A stretch of DNA of 44,069 bases from SAR324 cluster bacterium. Lineage in GTDB: Bacteria; SAR324; NAC60-12. Positions 24,427 through 32,174 of this stretch are shown in pieces. A program made the translations under genes and the position numbers. The DNA lies in assembly GCA_029245725.1 (NCBI GenBank), contig JAQWOT010000165.1, positions 1 through 44,069 on the forward strand, given 5' to 3'. The notes beneath the pieces were generated by a model. It made no database searches. It saw only the letters and a list, made by a program, of their open reading frames with translations, and was not told the origin of the DNA. Position 1 is the stretch's first letter; each line of letters opens with the position of its first letter.

Positions 24427-25040
24427 AATTCACCTCGGGCTGAGAGAATTTCAGCAACTGTTGCGATTTCAATTTGCTGGGAATAGCGGGGAAAGAGGAA
24501 TTCGAAGCAGGCGTTGTGTGAATTGAGATCCGAACTGGTTACTGCGTCTTTTGCGATGATGGTGCGAAAACCAAGATCTACAGCCGTCAAAACTGTCGTG
24601 AGGACACAAACATCTTTTTCGATTCCACTAAAAACCAATGCAGAGGGCTTGGCACTTTCAATATTTGATCTGAATGAAACCGAAGCAAAGGCATCGTAAG
24701 TTGTCTTATCGAAGGTGTTTTCAGAATTGGCAAATTTCTGAAGAGTTGGGTGCAGTGCAAGCAATTCCTCTCCAGCTTCTTCTTTGGTCACCTGATGCCA
24801 AAATTCATAGTAAGTCTGCCATCGGCCACTGGCTTCCATTGCTGTACTTGGGGTAATGAACCTAGTAAAAAAGGTTGGGAGATTTCGAGCATGAACTAGT
24901 TGATCAATCATAGGTAGGAGATCCCGCCCGGCTTCAGCAAACCAGGGGCCTGGTTCCAGGAAAATCCGCTGCATGTCTATGCAGATGTGTAACGCTTGAT
25001 CATCCAGTAATCCGAAGACCAGCGGGTGAGTTTCAGGCAT
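24423..25040 (-). CDS. Isochorismatase-family cysteine hydrolase
   Basis: A 205-residue cytoplasmic hydrolase. The catalytic triad of the family is intact: D22 in CIDMQRIFL, K112 in FDKTTYDAF and C145 in EKDVCVLTT. Members hydrolyse isochorismate, nicotinamide, N-carbamoylsarcosine, ureidoacrylate and other amides; the specificity here is unknown. Length is normal. It overlaps the ABC ATPase stop by 8 bp (ATGCCTGA) and its own stop overlaps the glycosidase start by 4 bp, so all three are translated from one message. An amidase role on the imported compound is the simplest inference from context. Confidence 0.9.
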   Translation of the reverse strand: MPETHPLVFGLLDDQALHICIDMQRIFLEPGPWFAEAGRDLLPMIDQLVHARNLPTFFTRFITPSTAMEASGRWQTYYEFWHQVTKEEAGEELLALHPTLQKFANSENTFDKTTYDAFASVSFRSNIESAKPSALVFSGIEKDVCVLTTVLTAVDLGFRTIIAKDAVTSSDLNSHNACFEFLFPRYSQQIEIATVAEILSARGEL

Positions 25041-26088
25041 CTGGAAAAACTAAGGTGTCTTCTGGTCGAAATCTGAGATGAACTTGGGTATTTGGTGAAA
25101 TGAGCTCCCCCGAAAGATTTTGCACAAAGACTCTGACAACTTGATCTCCACATTGGACTAGGTAGTTCAGACTCGTCCCATTAAAGATATGCTCGTTGAC
25201 TTGACCAGCTATATGATTGCTGCTGGAAGGGGGTATATCTTGTTCTTTATGGATTGAAATTTTTTCAGGACGGATGGAGCAGATTACTTGAGGGGAAGCG
25301 GGTTTGCTACGAGTTTGAACAGTCCCACCAACATTTAAATTTACTCTTGAACCATCAGCTTGCCCCTTCAATAAGTTGGCTTCGCCCAGGAAACGAGCTA
25401 CAAAGACGCTCTGGGGATTTTCATAGATGTCTACTGGGCTGCCATGCTGCACAAGCTGACCTTCGTTAAGAATTCCAATTTGATCAGACATGGTTAATGC
25501 TTCTTCTTGATCGTGGGTAACAAAAATCGTGGTGATTCTTACATCACGCTGAATGCGTTTCAACTCAATCTCCATTTCCAACCGCAGATTCCGGTCTAGT
25601 GCGCTCAAGGGTTCGTCAAGCAGCAGCACACGAGGTTTTGTTACGATTGCCCGAGCCAGTGCAACTCGTTGCCGCTGCCCTCCGGATAGTTGATCGGGTC
25701 TACGGTTATCAAATCCCGACAGCCGCACCAGTTCCAGCGCCTCACCAACAAGAAGTCTCATTTCTGATGTAGAAATCCCTCGTACCCGCAGTCCAAATCC
25801 CACATTAGCCTGAACATCCATGTTTGGAAAAAGCGCATAATTCTGGAAGACCATGCCAATGTCTCGCCTTTCCACAGGGATGTGATCCACAACCTTCCCA
25901 TCGATCTGAATTGAGCCTCGATCAGGACTCTCAAAGCCTGCAATCATCCGTAACAACGTGGTTTTGCCACTTCCAGAGGGGCCCAATAGCGCAAAGAATT
26001 TTCCATCCTCAAAATCATATGAGACTCTATCCAGCGCAACCGTAATACCGAAATTTTTGCTAAGGTTCTGAACATTTACACTGGCCAT
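25033..26088 (-). CDS. ABC transporter ATP-binding protein, polyamine/PotA type
   Basis: A 351-residue ATPase. Start at ATG 26088 (MASVNVQNLSKNF); the longer open frame to 26343 runs through the permease gene and adds non-family sequence. Motifs: Walker A GPSGSGKTT, Q-loop VFQNYALFPNMDV, signature LSGGQRQRVALARA, Walker B RVLLLDEPLSALD, H-loop VTHDQEEA. A C-terminal TOBE-like domain (about 270-351) includes CSIRPEKISI. It energises the PotB/PotC-type permeases. Its start overlaps the permease stop by one base (TGATG). Ligand class cannot be fixed from the ATPase. Confidence 0.92.
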   Translation of the reverse strand: MASVNVQNLSKNFGITVALDRVSYDFEDGKFFALLGPSGSGKTTLLRMIAGFESPDRGSIQIDGKVVDHIPVERRDIGMVFQNYALFPNMDVQANVGFGLRVRGISTSEMRLLVGEALELVRLSGFDNRRPDQLSGGQRQRVALARAIVTKPRVLLLDEPLSALDRNLRLEMEIELKRIQRDVRITTIFVTHDQEEALTMSDQIGILNEGQLVQHGSPVDIYENPQSVFVARFLGEANLLKGQADGSRVNLNVGGTVQTRSKPASPQVICSIRPEKISIHKEQDIPPSSSNHIAGQVNEHIFNGTSLNYLVQCGDQVVRVFVQNLSGELISPNTQVHLRFRPEDTLVFPDA

Positions 26089-26867
26089 CAGTCCCGCCCC
26101 CCAAAGCGATACAATCGAGAGACCCCAACAAGCAATAGCATCGAAAGGAGTATGACGAGTGTGGAAATGGCATTGATCTCTGGCGTAAAACCTTTGCGAA
26201 TTGCAGTGTAAATTTCCACGGGCAGTGTCGTGACTCCAGGTGCGGCCAGAAAGTAAGAAATGACGAATTGATCCAATGAAACAGCGAATGCAAACAAGGC
26301 TGCTGCAATGATTCCCGGCATCAACCAGGGCACTGTAACCCAAAGGGTAGTTTGCCAGTAACTGGCACCAAGAGATCTAGCGGCATCCTCGAGAGTGGAG
26401 TCAAAAGATTTCAACCTCGCCGAAACGACAATGACGACATAGGGCAACGAAAGAGCCACATGTCCCAGTACCATCGCATGAAGTCCACGTCCTATCCCCA
26501 CCCAGAAGAAAAAGACGAGCATCGCCGTCCCGATGATTAACCAGGGAATTGTGATCGGTGGGAAAATCAGGATTTGCAGCAAACGCTTCCCTCTAAAATC
26601 ATACCTATAGAAAGCAAGGGCAACCGCAGTCCCCATCAAGGTCGATAGGCACGTACTCAGAAAAGCGACCGCTAAGCTGTTTACAGTCGCTGAATGAAGT
26701 TTACTGTTATTTGCTAGCGCTTCGTACCATCTAATACTCCATTCAATCGGAAGTCGATACAGCTGGGATTCGTTGAATGATAAGGCAACCATCACCAAAA
26801 TTGGGACATACAAAAAGAGCACAATGCAAATCAGGTATGTCCTACCGATCCATTTGAGAAAGTTCAT
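26088..26867 (-). CDS. ABC transporter permease, PotC type
   Basis: A 259-residue inner-membrane protein with six predicted helices. ATG 26867 (MNFLKWIGRTYLIC) is taken as the start because it overlaps the upstream permease stop by ATGA; the longer frame to 26957 has no family sequence. The EAA loop that contacts the ATPase is EDAARSLGASYWQTTLWVTV. FNESQLYRLP and TLMGTAVALAF segments fit the PotC/second-permease class. It pairs with the 280-residue PotB-type permease. Confidence 0.92.
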   Translation of the reverse strand: MNFLKWIGRTYLICIVLFLYVPILVMVALSFNESQLYRLPIEWSIRWYEALANNSKLHSATVNSLAVAFLSTCLSTLMGTAVALAFYRYDFRGKRLLQILIFPPITIPWLIIGTAMLVFFFWVGIGRGLHAMVLGHVALSLPYVVIVVSARLKSFDSTLEDAARSLGASYWQTTLWVTVPWLMPGIIAAALFAFAVSLDQFVISYFLAAPGVTTLPVEIYTAIRKGFTPEINAISTLVILLSMLLLVGVSRLYRFGGRD

Positions 26868-27706
26868 TTGAAGTGACGCACTAGAGGCGAGAAACCCAAA
26901 AGGATCAGCAGCACGAGTCCCATCATGATGAAGGACAAGGCTGCGCCGAGGGGCCAATTGAAAACTGCAGTGAACTGATCCTCGATAATAGTTCCAATGA
27001 AGGTCCCGTTTCGCCCACCCAGTAGTCGAGGTTCCATGAATGAACCGATCACAGGAATGAAAATCAAAACCGAACCTGCAACGATACCTGGCAACGCTAG
27101 AGGAACGATCAGCCGAAAGAATATGGTCAATTTCCCTGCACCCAGTGATCGAGCTGCTTCCAGCAGCTGGTTGTCGATGGCATCAATCGAAATGTAGCAG
27201 GTGAGAATCATGTAAGGCAGGTAGGAATGAACCAGACCCAGAAGAATTGCTGGATAGGTAAACATCAGACCAAGTGGGCCTGTCCCAGGCAAGAACCAAT
27301 TGATGGAGTACTCCAAAATTCCGTTCCCTCGAAGAACCATCGTCCATGAGAAGATGCGGACCAGGGCGTTTGACCAGAAAGGTAAGATGATTAGCAGGAA
27401 AAGTGCTTCTTTGGTCCGTCCTCGAATGGATTTAGCAAGAGCCAAAGCGCAGGGGAAACCGAGCAGCAGGCAAAAGGCGGTGACCTCCGCTCCAAGTTTG
27501 AAAGAGCGGAGCATCAATTCGCTGTAGAAAGCTTTCTCAAAAAATGTTCCGTAGTTTTCTAGTGTCCACGATACTTCTCGATTGCCGATTGGCACATCAC
27601 TGAGAAAGCTGTAGTAAAGCATCGCCGAGAGTGGTAACAGAATGGTCAGCGTCAGCCAGAGGTAGGCCGGGCTGATTAGACTGAGAACTGCTTCTCGTTG
27701 CTTCAT
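26864..27706 (-). CDS. ABC transporter permease, PotB type
   Basis: A 280-residue inner-membrane permease with six helices. The EAA loop is LEAARSLGAGKLTIFFRLIV followed by PLALPGIVAGSVLIF, typical of the first permease of spermidine/putrescine-class importers. It lies 46 bp after the binding-protein gene; the gap shows no strong hairpin. It forms a heterodimer pore with the PotC-type protein. Confidence 0.92.
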   Translation of the reverse strand: MKQREAVLSLISPAYLWLTLTILLPLSAMLYYSFLSDVPIGNREVSWTLENYGTFFEKAFYSELMLRSFKLGAEVTAFCLLLGFPCALALAKSIRGRTKEALFLLIILPFWSNALVRIFSWTMVLRGNGILEYSINWFLPGTGPLGLMFTYPAILLGLVHSYLPYMILTCYISIDAIDNQLLEAARSLGAGKLTIFFRLIVPLALPGIVAGSVLIFIPVIGSFMEPRLLGGRNGTFIGTIIEDQFTAVFNWPLGAALSFIMMGLVLLILLGFSPLVRHFK

Positions 27707-27752
27707 CAGTTCAGTAGGAATTCAACTTAATTCTAGCTTTGAAAACAGGAAT

Positions 27753-28820
27753 TTAATTTTGAAAATAAGCTTTTGTTTCCTGCCAAAGTTCTACAATTTC
27801 TTCCCGCAGGGCGTCTTCCATTGGGCCCATGAACTGAACCTTGGCAACTTTCTTTGAATCACTAAAGGCTGTTCGGTTGAAGGCTTCTGCTGGAAGCATC
27901 GAAACCGCTTTGGCATTGGCTGAAGTTGGCGCTCCCACTTCTGTATCCCACCTTACGTAAAAGTCGGGATCAATCATGAAGTTGATGAAGGCCTTTGCCT
28001 CATTACGGTTCGGGGCATTCGTTGGAATGGATAGTCCGTCCAACCAACCAATCGCTCCCTCTTTGGGGAGAACAAATTCGACAGGAAGGCCGAAGGTGTT
28101 CTTGGAACGTGAGGCAGAGCCTGACCAGTAAGTGGCCAAGTCGAATTCATTGGCAGAGAAGAACTGATTCCACTCATCTTCTGAGGACCAAAAGGTCCGA
28201 ATTTGAGGTTTCAACGCCCGTAGCTTTTCGCGGATGGCATTCAGATCACTCGGATTGTTGATGTCTTGACCCAAAGCGACAGCTGCCAGTTGCACAGCTT
28301 CCACCGCATCGTCCCGCCAGCCTACTCTTCCAGCGTTTTTTGGATCCCACAGGACTTCTATTGAATCCGGTGTCTGCTGAAAATCACCAGTATCTATTGC
28401 AAAAGAAGTTACCCCCCAAACCCAGGCAACTCCATAGTTCATACCATCAGCGACAAGCTTTGGGTCGTTGCGCATGCCTGGCGAAAGATCATCTACATTT
28501 GCCATTCCTGTTGCATCAATCGCTTCAATCAAACCTTCTTTGGCGGCTTGCCCCGTGTAGGCACTATTGATCAAAACCACATCATACACTCCGGGGTTGG
28601 TTCTGAGCTTCGTCAGCATTTCCTGTTCGGAGTTGAAGTAATCATGAACTACATCAATGCCAGTGCGCTCCTTAAACATTTCGAGGGCCCAGGCTTCATC
28701 AGTCCCATATCCCTGCCAGTTGAGGACGCGAATCTCTGCTGCACCTATCACTGAACTACCAAGGATCAGAACAATCAAACATTGGAAGGCGATCAATTTC
28801 AAAAGAACACGAAAACTCAT
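27753..28820 (-). CDS. ABC transporter substrate-binding protein, PotD type
   Basis: A 355-residue periplasmic protein with a signal peptide (MSFRVLLKLIAFQCLIVL, cleavage likely after VIGA before AEIRVLNW). The mature N-terminus EIRVLNWQGYGTDEAW and the blocks YDVVLINSAYTGQAAKEGLI and IPTNAPNRNEAKAFINFMID fit the spermidine/putrescine-binding family. That family also contains binders of other small molecules, and the downstream glycosidase and inosose hydrolase argue against a plain polyamine. It is the first gene of the minus-strand operon. No good ribosome site is seen before ATG 28820. Confidence 0.9.
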   Translation of the reverse strand: MSFRVLLKLIAFQCLIVLILGSSVIGAAEIRVLNWQGYGTDEAWALEMFKERTGIDVVHDYFNSEQEMLTKLRTNPGVYDVVLINSAYTGQAAKEGLIEAIDATGMANVDDLSPGMRNDPKLVADGMNYGVAWVWGVTSFAIDTGDFQQTPDSIEVLWDPKNAGRVGWRDDAVEAVQLAAVALGQDINNPSDLNAIREKLRALKPQIRTFWSSEDEWNQFFSANEFDLATYWSGSASRSKNTFGLPVEFVLPKEGAIGWLDGLSIPTNAPNRNEAKAFINFMIDPDFYVRWDTEVGAPTSANAKAVSMLPAEAFNRTAFSDSKKVAKVQFMGPMEDALREEIVELWQETKAYFQN

Positions 28821-29213
28821 TGGTTTTTCTCGCAGGAGTTGATCGAAAAATTCTGTTTTAGAGCCATACGGCCAACTAATTTCCAGAGAATACTCTCAAT
28901 TACTGGGAGGCTCAATTGAAATCAATTGGAAAATAAACTTGTGGGATTTTTCGAAGAAAATTGGGAGGTCGTTTTTCTGATCGAAGTGAACAGCTATTCA
29001 GATCAGCAGATTCGGTTTCTTTGATGTCTGCAGAATAGGGAACTTGTTGGAATCGAAGTTTGATTTGTGAATGCTTTGAGGATTCTTAATACCGAAGAAT
29101 AATCGAGTTGGACAAGTTGCTGAGATGATTTGATGCTGACTCAACAACTTGCCAGGACGTAGGAAAAATTAGGCAGGGAATCTGAGAAAGTCTCCAAAAT
29201 TGGGGCAGAAAGT
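28821..29213. other. Intergenic region between the PotD-type gene and pilZ-like gene
   Basis: These 393 bases contain no gene I can support. They hold the probable promoter of the PotD-type operon with an overlapping inverted repeat (28887-28928), and a larger imperfect hairpin: CAAGTTGCTGAG (29113-29124) with CTCAACAACTTG (29140-29151), 11 of 12 pairs around a 15-nt loop. That hairpin lies downstream of the PilZ gene on the minus strand and could end its transcript, although no T run follows. Confidence 0.5.
28887..28928 (-). promoter_or_regulatory. Probable promoter of the PotD-type operon with overlapping inverted repeat
   Basis: On the minus strand TTGAGC (28915-28910) and TATTCT (28892-28887) are 17 bp apart, each four of six to consensus. 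The -35 overlaps a symmetric site, CAATTGA (28913-28919), two bases, TCAATTG (28922-28928). A regulator bound there would compete with or contact RNA polymerase. The boxes are weak, so this is tentative. Confidence 0.35.
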
Positions 29214-29624
29214 TCAGGCTACCCAACGCATGGCTGGTCTGTAGCGCTCAGTATTCTGCTGAATCTCTCGAATAATTTTAGGGATCCCGTGGGATTCCAT
29301 GGGACCGCTCAGAAATTGAATCCCGTATTGTTTGATGCCCCCTAACTGCCATTGAGAGCAGAAGGCGATCTTCCCAGAAATCATTCCACACTTCATCAGA
29401 CCTTTGGATTTGCGGTTATTCTGAATAAGTTTGGGGATGTAGAGTTCAAGATGAACAATCTTATCTAGTGGCAACGACCCCTCACTGGAAATGCGGCAAC
29501 CCCCTCGGGAGAGATCATGAACCCGCACAAGCTCTGAGAACTCAAAACTGGTAACCTGTGCGGGTACCGCTACATCAAATCGTTTGGTTTTTCTGTTTTC
29601 CTTAATGTTTTGCAAAATTGCCAT
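29214..29624 (-). CDS. PilZ-domain protein (cyclic di-GMP receptor type)
   Basis: A 136-residue stand-alone PilZ domain. Both cyclic-di-GMP motifs are present: RxxxR at R11-R15 (RKTKR) and D/N-x-S-x-x-G as D37-x-S39-x-x-G42 (DLSRGG). The protein therefore probably binds cyclic di-GMP and adjusts motility, exopolysaccharide or another surface function by protein contact. It is cytoplasmic and stands alone; no flagellar or polysaccharide genes are nearby. The 376 bases upstream are AT-rich and carry a palindrome near 29656-29670 that may be its control site. Confidence 0.88.
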   Translation of the reverse strand: MAILQNIKENRKTKRFDVAVPAQVTSFEFSELVRVHDLSRGGCRISSEGSLPLDKIVHLELYIPKLIQNNRKSKGLMKCGMISGKIAFCSQWQLGGIKQYGIQFLSGPMESHGIPKIIREIQQNTERYRPAMRWVA

Positions 29625-30000
29625 TAGTTTGCTCCAGAGTCAGTGAAAGTGTTAAGAAACATAATGTTTCATTGTATACAAATTAGTCACTATTATGCAA
29701 CATTAAAATTTAAGAATTAGATTTGATTTAAATGATAATTCTTTATAAACAATTAATTTTTTTATAAAATTAAGTCTTAAAATTTATAATCATTTTTGAA
29801 TTTGTAATAAATATTAATTTTTATGAAATGATACCAATCAACTCAATTGGATCAGCTAGAATACTAAAAATACATTCAAGAATTCATCACAGATTCTTCC
29901 AATCCATCTTTCATTTTGGAAAGGCTTGATCGGCTTTCGGGTGGTGTGTAGATTTGTCATTTTTCAGGCTCAATTGTTTTTAGATTTTGCTAAGGAATTC
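29625..30000. other. AT-rich intergenic region between divergent pilZ-like and molybdenum-enzyme genes
   Basis: This 376-base divergent spacer has no supportable gene. It is strongly AT-rich, especially 29690-29830. It must hold the promoters of both flanking genes, but the many AT hexamers make a single choice unsafe. One symmetric site stands out: GAAACAT, one base, ATGTTTC (29656-29670), about 32 bp upstream of the PilZ start. Confidence 0.5.
29656..29670. promoter_or_regulatory. Inverted repeat upstream of the PilZ gene
   Basis: GAAACAT-A-ATGTTTC, seven-base arms around one base, lies 32 bp before the PilZ start codon on the minus strand. The position suits a repressor or activator site. 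No regulator can be named. Confidence 0.35.
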
Positions 30001-32073
30001 ATGAGTTTTTCTGAATCAAAGTGGTTGAACAGTACTTGTCCTCATGATTGCCCGAGTACCTGTGCTCTAGAGGTCGAGAGCGATGAACAGAACCAGATCA
30101 AGCGGCTTCGAGGTCGGAAAAAGCATCCTTACACAGATGGAGTGATCTGTGGCAAGGTAGCCAATTATGCAAAGCGACATCATCATCCAGATCGGTTGAC
30201 CCATCCCTTGAAGAGAGTTGGCCCCAAGGGAAGAGGGATTGGTGCGTTTGAGAAGATTTCTTGGGCAGAAGCGCTGGATCTGACGGTTACAGCACTCAAG
30301 GAAAGTGGTGAAGCAAATGGGCTGGAAAGTGTCTGGCCATATTTTTACGCCGGCACGATGGGTTGGGCTCAACGAGATGGAATTGAGCGACTTCGGTATG
30401 TGATGGGTTATTCCAGGCAACACTCAACGATCTGTGTGGGGCTGTCTGATGCAGGTTGGCTGGTGGGAGCTGGGGAGAAGCGTGGTGTTGATGCAAGGGA
30501 GATCAGTGAAACAGATCTGCTGGTTGTCTGGGGTGGAAATCCAGTCAATACCCAGATCAATGTCATCCATCGATTCCAGCAAGCCTGCAGACAACGTGGG
30601 ACCAAGCTGGTGGTGATTGATCCTTACACGACAGATACTGCAAAGCGAGCAGATTTGCACCTTCGTTTGCAACCTGGAACGGACGGAGCATTGGCTTGTG
30701 CGGTCATGCACATCTTGTTTCGTGATGGTCTCGCGGATTGGGTCTATCTGAAAAAATACTCAGATGATCCTCAAGGATTGGCAGAGCATTTACAAATGCG
30801 AACTCCAGCATGGGCCGCTTCCATCACAGGATTATCTGTCGACGAGATTGAACAGTTTGCGGAGCTTTATGGGAGTAATCCCAGAAGTTTTTTACGCTTG
30901 GGCTACGGATTTACACGCTCCAGAAATGGTGCCCCCAACATGCATGCGGTCAGCTGTTTGCCAATAGTTACGGGTGCCTGGCAATATCCTGGTGGGGGGG
31001 CTCTTTACAGCAATTCAGGTATATGCCCCTTCGATGTATCCGAGATCAAAGGCTTGGATCGACTAGATCTGTCCAAAAGGGTTTTGGATCAGTCTCGAAT
31101 TGGGCCAATCCTATGTGGTCATCCTCAAGATTTACAAGGAGGGCCTCCGATCAAGGCCCTCTTTATTCAAAATACAAATCCGATGGTTGTAGCACCAGAA
31201 ACTGACTTGGTTCGACAAGGTTTTTCCAGAGATGATCTGTTCATTTGTGTTCATGAACAATTCATGACAGAAACTGCTGAAATGGCGGATGTGGTGCTGC
31301 CTGCAACGACCTTTTTAGAACACGATGATTGCTATTCAGCAGGAGGCCACACGTTTTTCCAGATCGCCAAGGCTGTGGTTCCACCTCTCGGAGAATGTCG
31401 ATCTAACCACTGGGTGATTCAGGAACTTGCGATACGGCTTGAAGCCGAGCACCAGGGATTTCTGAAGAGTGAATGGGAATTGATTACGGACATGCTGAAG
31501 AAATCCGGATACCAAGAAAAGATTCCACTCAAAGAAAAAAGTTTTGAAATTGATTTAGATCTTGGTTTTGAAAAAATGCACTTTTTGGATGGCTTTGGTC
31601 ACGAAGATCGGAAGTTCCATTTTAGAGCAGATTGGACGTATTGGGGTCAGGCAAACCAAGAGATGCCCATGTTCCCAGATCATTGGGAAGTGCGAGATCG
31701 CCTATCCAATGAAAAGCCGTATCGAATGATCACGCCTCCTGCAAGGTGGTTTCTGAACTCTACCTTTAACGAGATGTCGCTTTCTCAGGATCGCTTGCTG
31801 TCCCCAAAAGCCTGGATGCATCCGAGTGATCTGAAACAGGAGGGTTTAGAAAACGCTGAGCAAATTAAATTAGGCAATGAGCGAGGTGAGATCGAAATCT
31901 CCTTGGAAGCCAATGAGGAGGTGCAGCCAGGCCTGGTCGTGATTGAAGGACTGTGGGCAAACCGAGCTTTTCCAGCTGTCAAAGGTGTCAACACGCTAAC
32001 TTCGGCTGATGCGGCCTTGCCAAATGGAGGGGCCGTTTTTCATGATACGACCGTCTGGGTGAGAGCTTCTTGA
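30001..32073 (+). CDS. Molybdopterin-dependent oxidoreductase (DMSO reductase family)
   Basis: A 690-residue enzyme. ATG 30001 has AAGGA five bases upstream; the longer frame from 29926 is not needed. The N-terminal Fe4S4 site is C13-x3-C17-x3-C21-x28-C50 (CPHDCPSTC, then VICGKV). Molybdopterin-guanine-dinucleotide binding blocks follow (VWGGNPVNTQI, VVIDPYTTDTAKRADLHL, IKALFIQNTNPMV, EMADVVLPATTFLEHDD). The Mo-ligand region is QHSTICVGLSD; I cannot say whether Ser142 or Cys145 is the ligand. No twin-arginine signal is seen, so the enzyme is probably cytoplasmic. No electron-transfer subunit gene is adjacent, so the redox partner and substrate are unknown. Confidence 0.9.
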   Translation: MSFSESKWLNSTCPHDCPSTCALEVESDEQNQIKRLRGRKKHPYTDGVICGKVANYAKRHHHPDRLTHPLKRVGPKGRGIGAFEKISWAEALDLTVTALKESGEANGLESVWPYFYAGTMGWAQRDGIERLRYVMGYSRQHSTICVGLSDAGWLVGAGEKRGVDAREISETDLLVVWGGNPVNTQINVIHRFQQACRQRGTKLVVIDPYTTDTAKRADLHLRLQPGTDGALACAVMHILFRDGLADWVYLKKYSDDPQGLAEHLQMRTPAWAASITGLSVDEIEQFAELYGSNPRSFLRLGYGFTRSRNGAPNMHAVSCLPIVTGAWQYPGGGALYSNSGICPFDVSEIKGLDRLDLSKRVLDQSRIGPILCGHPQDLQGGPPIKALFIQNTNPMVVAPETDLVRQGFSRDDLFICVHEQFMTETAEMADVVLPATTFLEHDDCYSAGGHTFFQIAKAVVPPLGECRSNHWVIQELAIRLEAEHQGFLKSEWELITDMLKKSGYQEKIPLKEKSFEIDLDLGFEKMHFLDGFGHEDRKFHFRADWTYWGQANQEMPMFPDHWEVRDRLSNEKPYRMITPPARWFLNSTFNEMSLSQDRLLSPKAWMHPSDLKQEGLENAEQIKLGNERGEIEISLEANEEVQPGLVVIEGLWANRAFPAVKGVNTLTSADAALPNGGAVFHDTTVWVRAS

Positions 32074-32174
32074 TTATATGTATTCTCTTTCATTAAGGGT
32101 GTTCTAAACTAGAGAAGATTTGAGATCCTTTTTGGAAAAATTCCTCTTTTAGTAACAATTATTTGAGTTTTTTC

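Noticed and set aside
26089-26343. N-terminal extension of the PotA-type ATPase
   Set aside because: The extra 85 residues are the antisense-frame reading of the permease gene and do not resemble any ATPase; ATG 26088 gives the family N-terminus.
26868-26957. N-terminal extension of the PotC-type permease
   Set aside because: It overlaps the PotB-type gene in another frame and the sequence is not membrane-like; ATG 26867 with a 4-bp overlap is the better start.
30067-30711. Several open frames on the minus strand inside the molybdenum-enzyme gene
   Set aside because: They are shadows of a clear plus-strand gene with family motifs throughout and have no homology of their own that I recognise.
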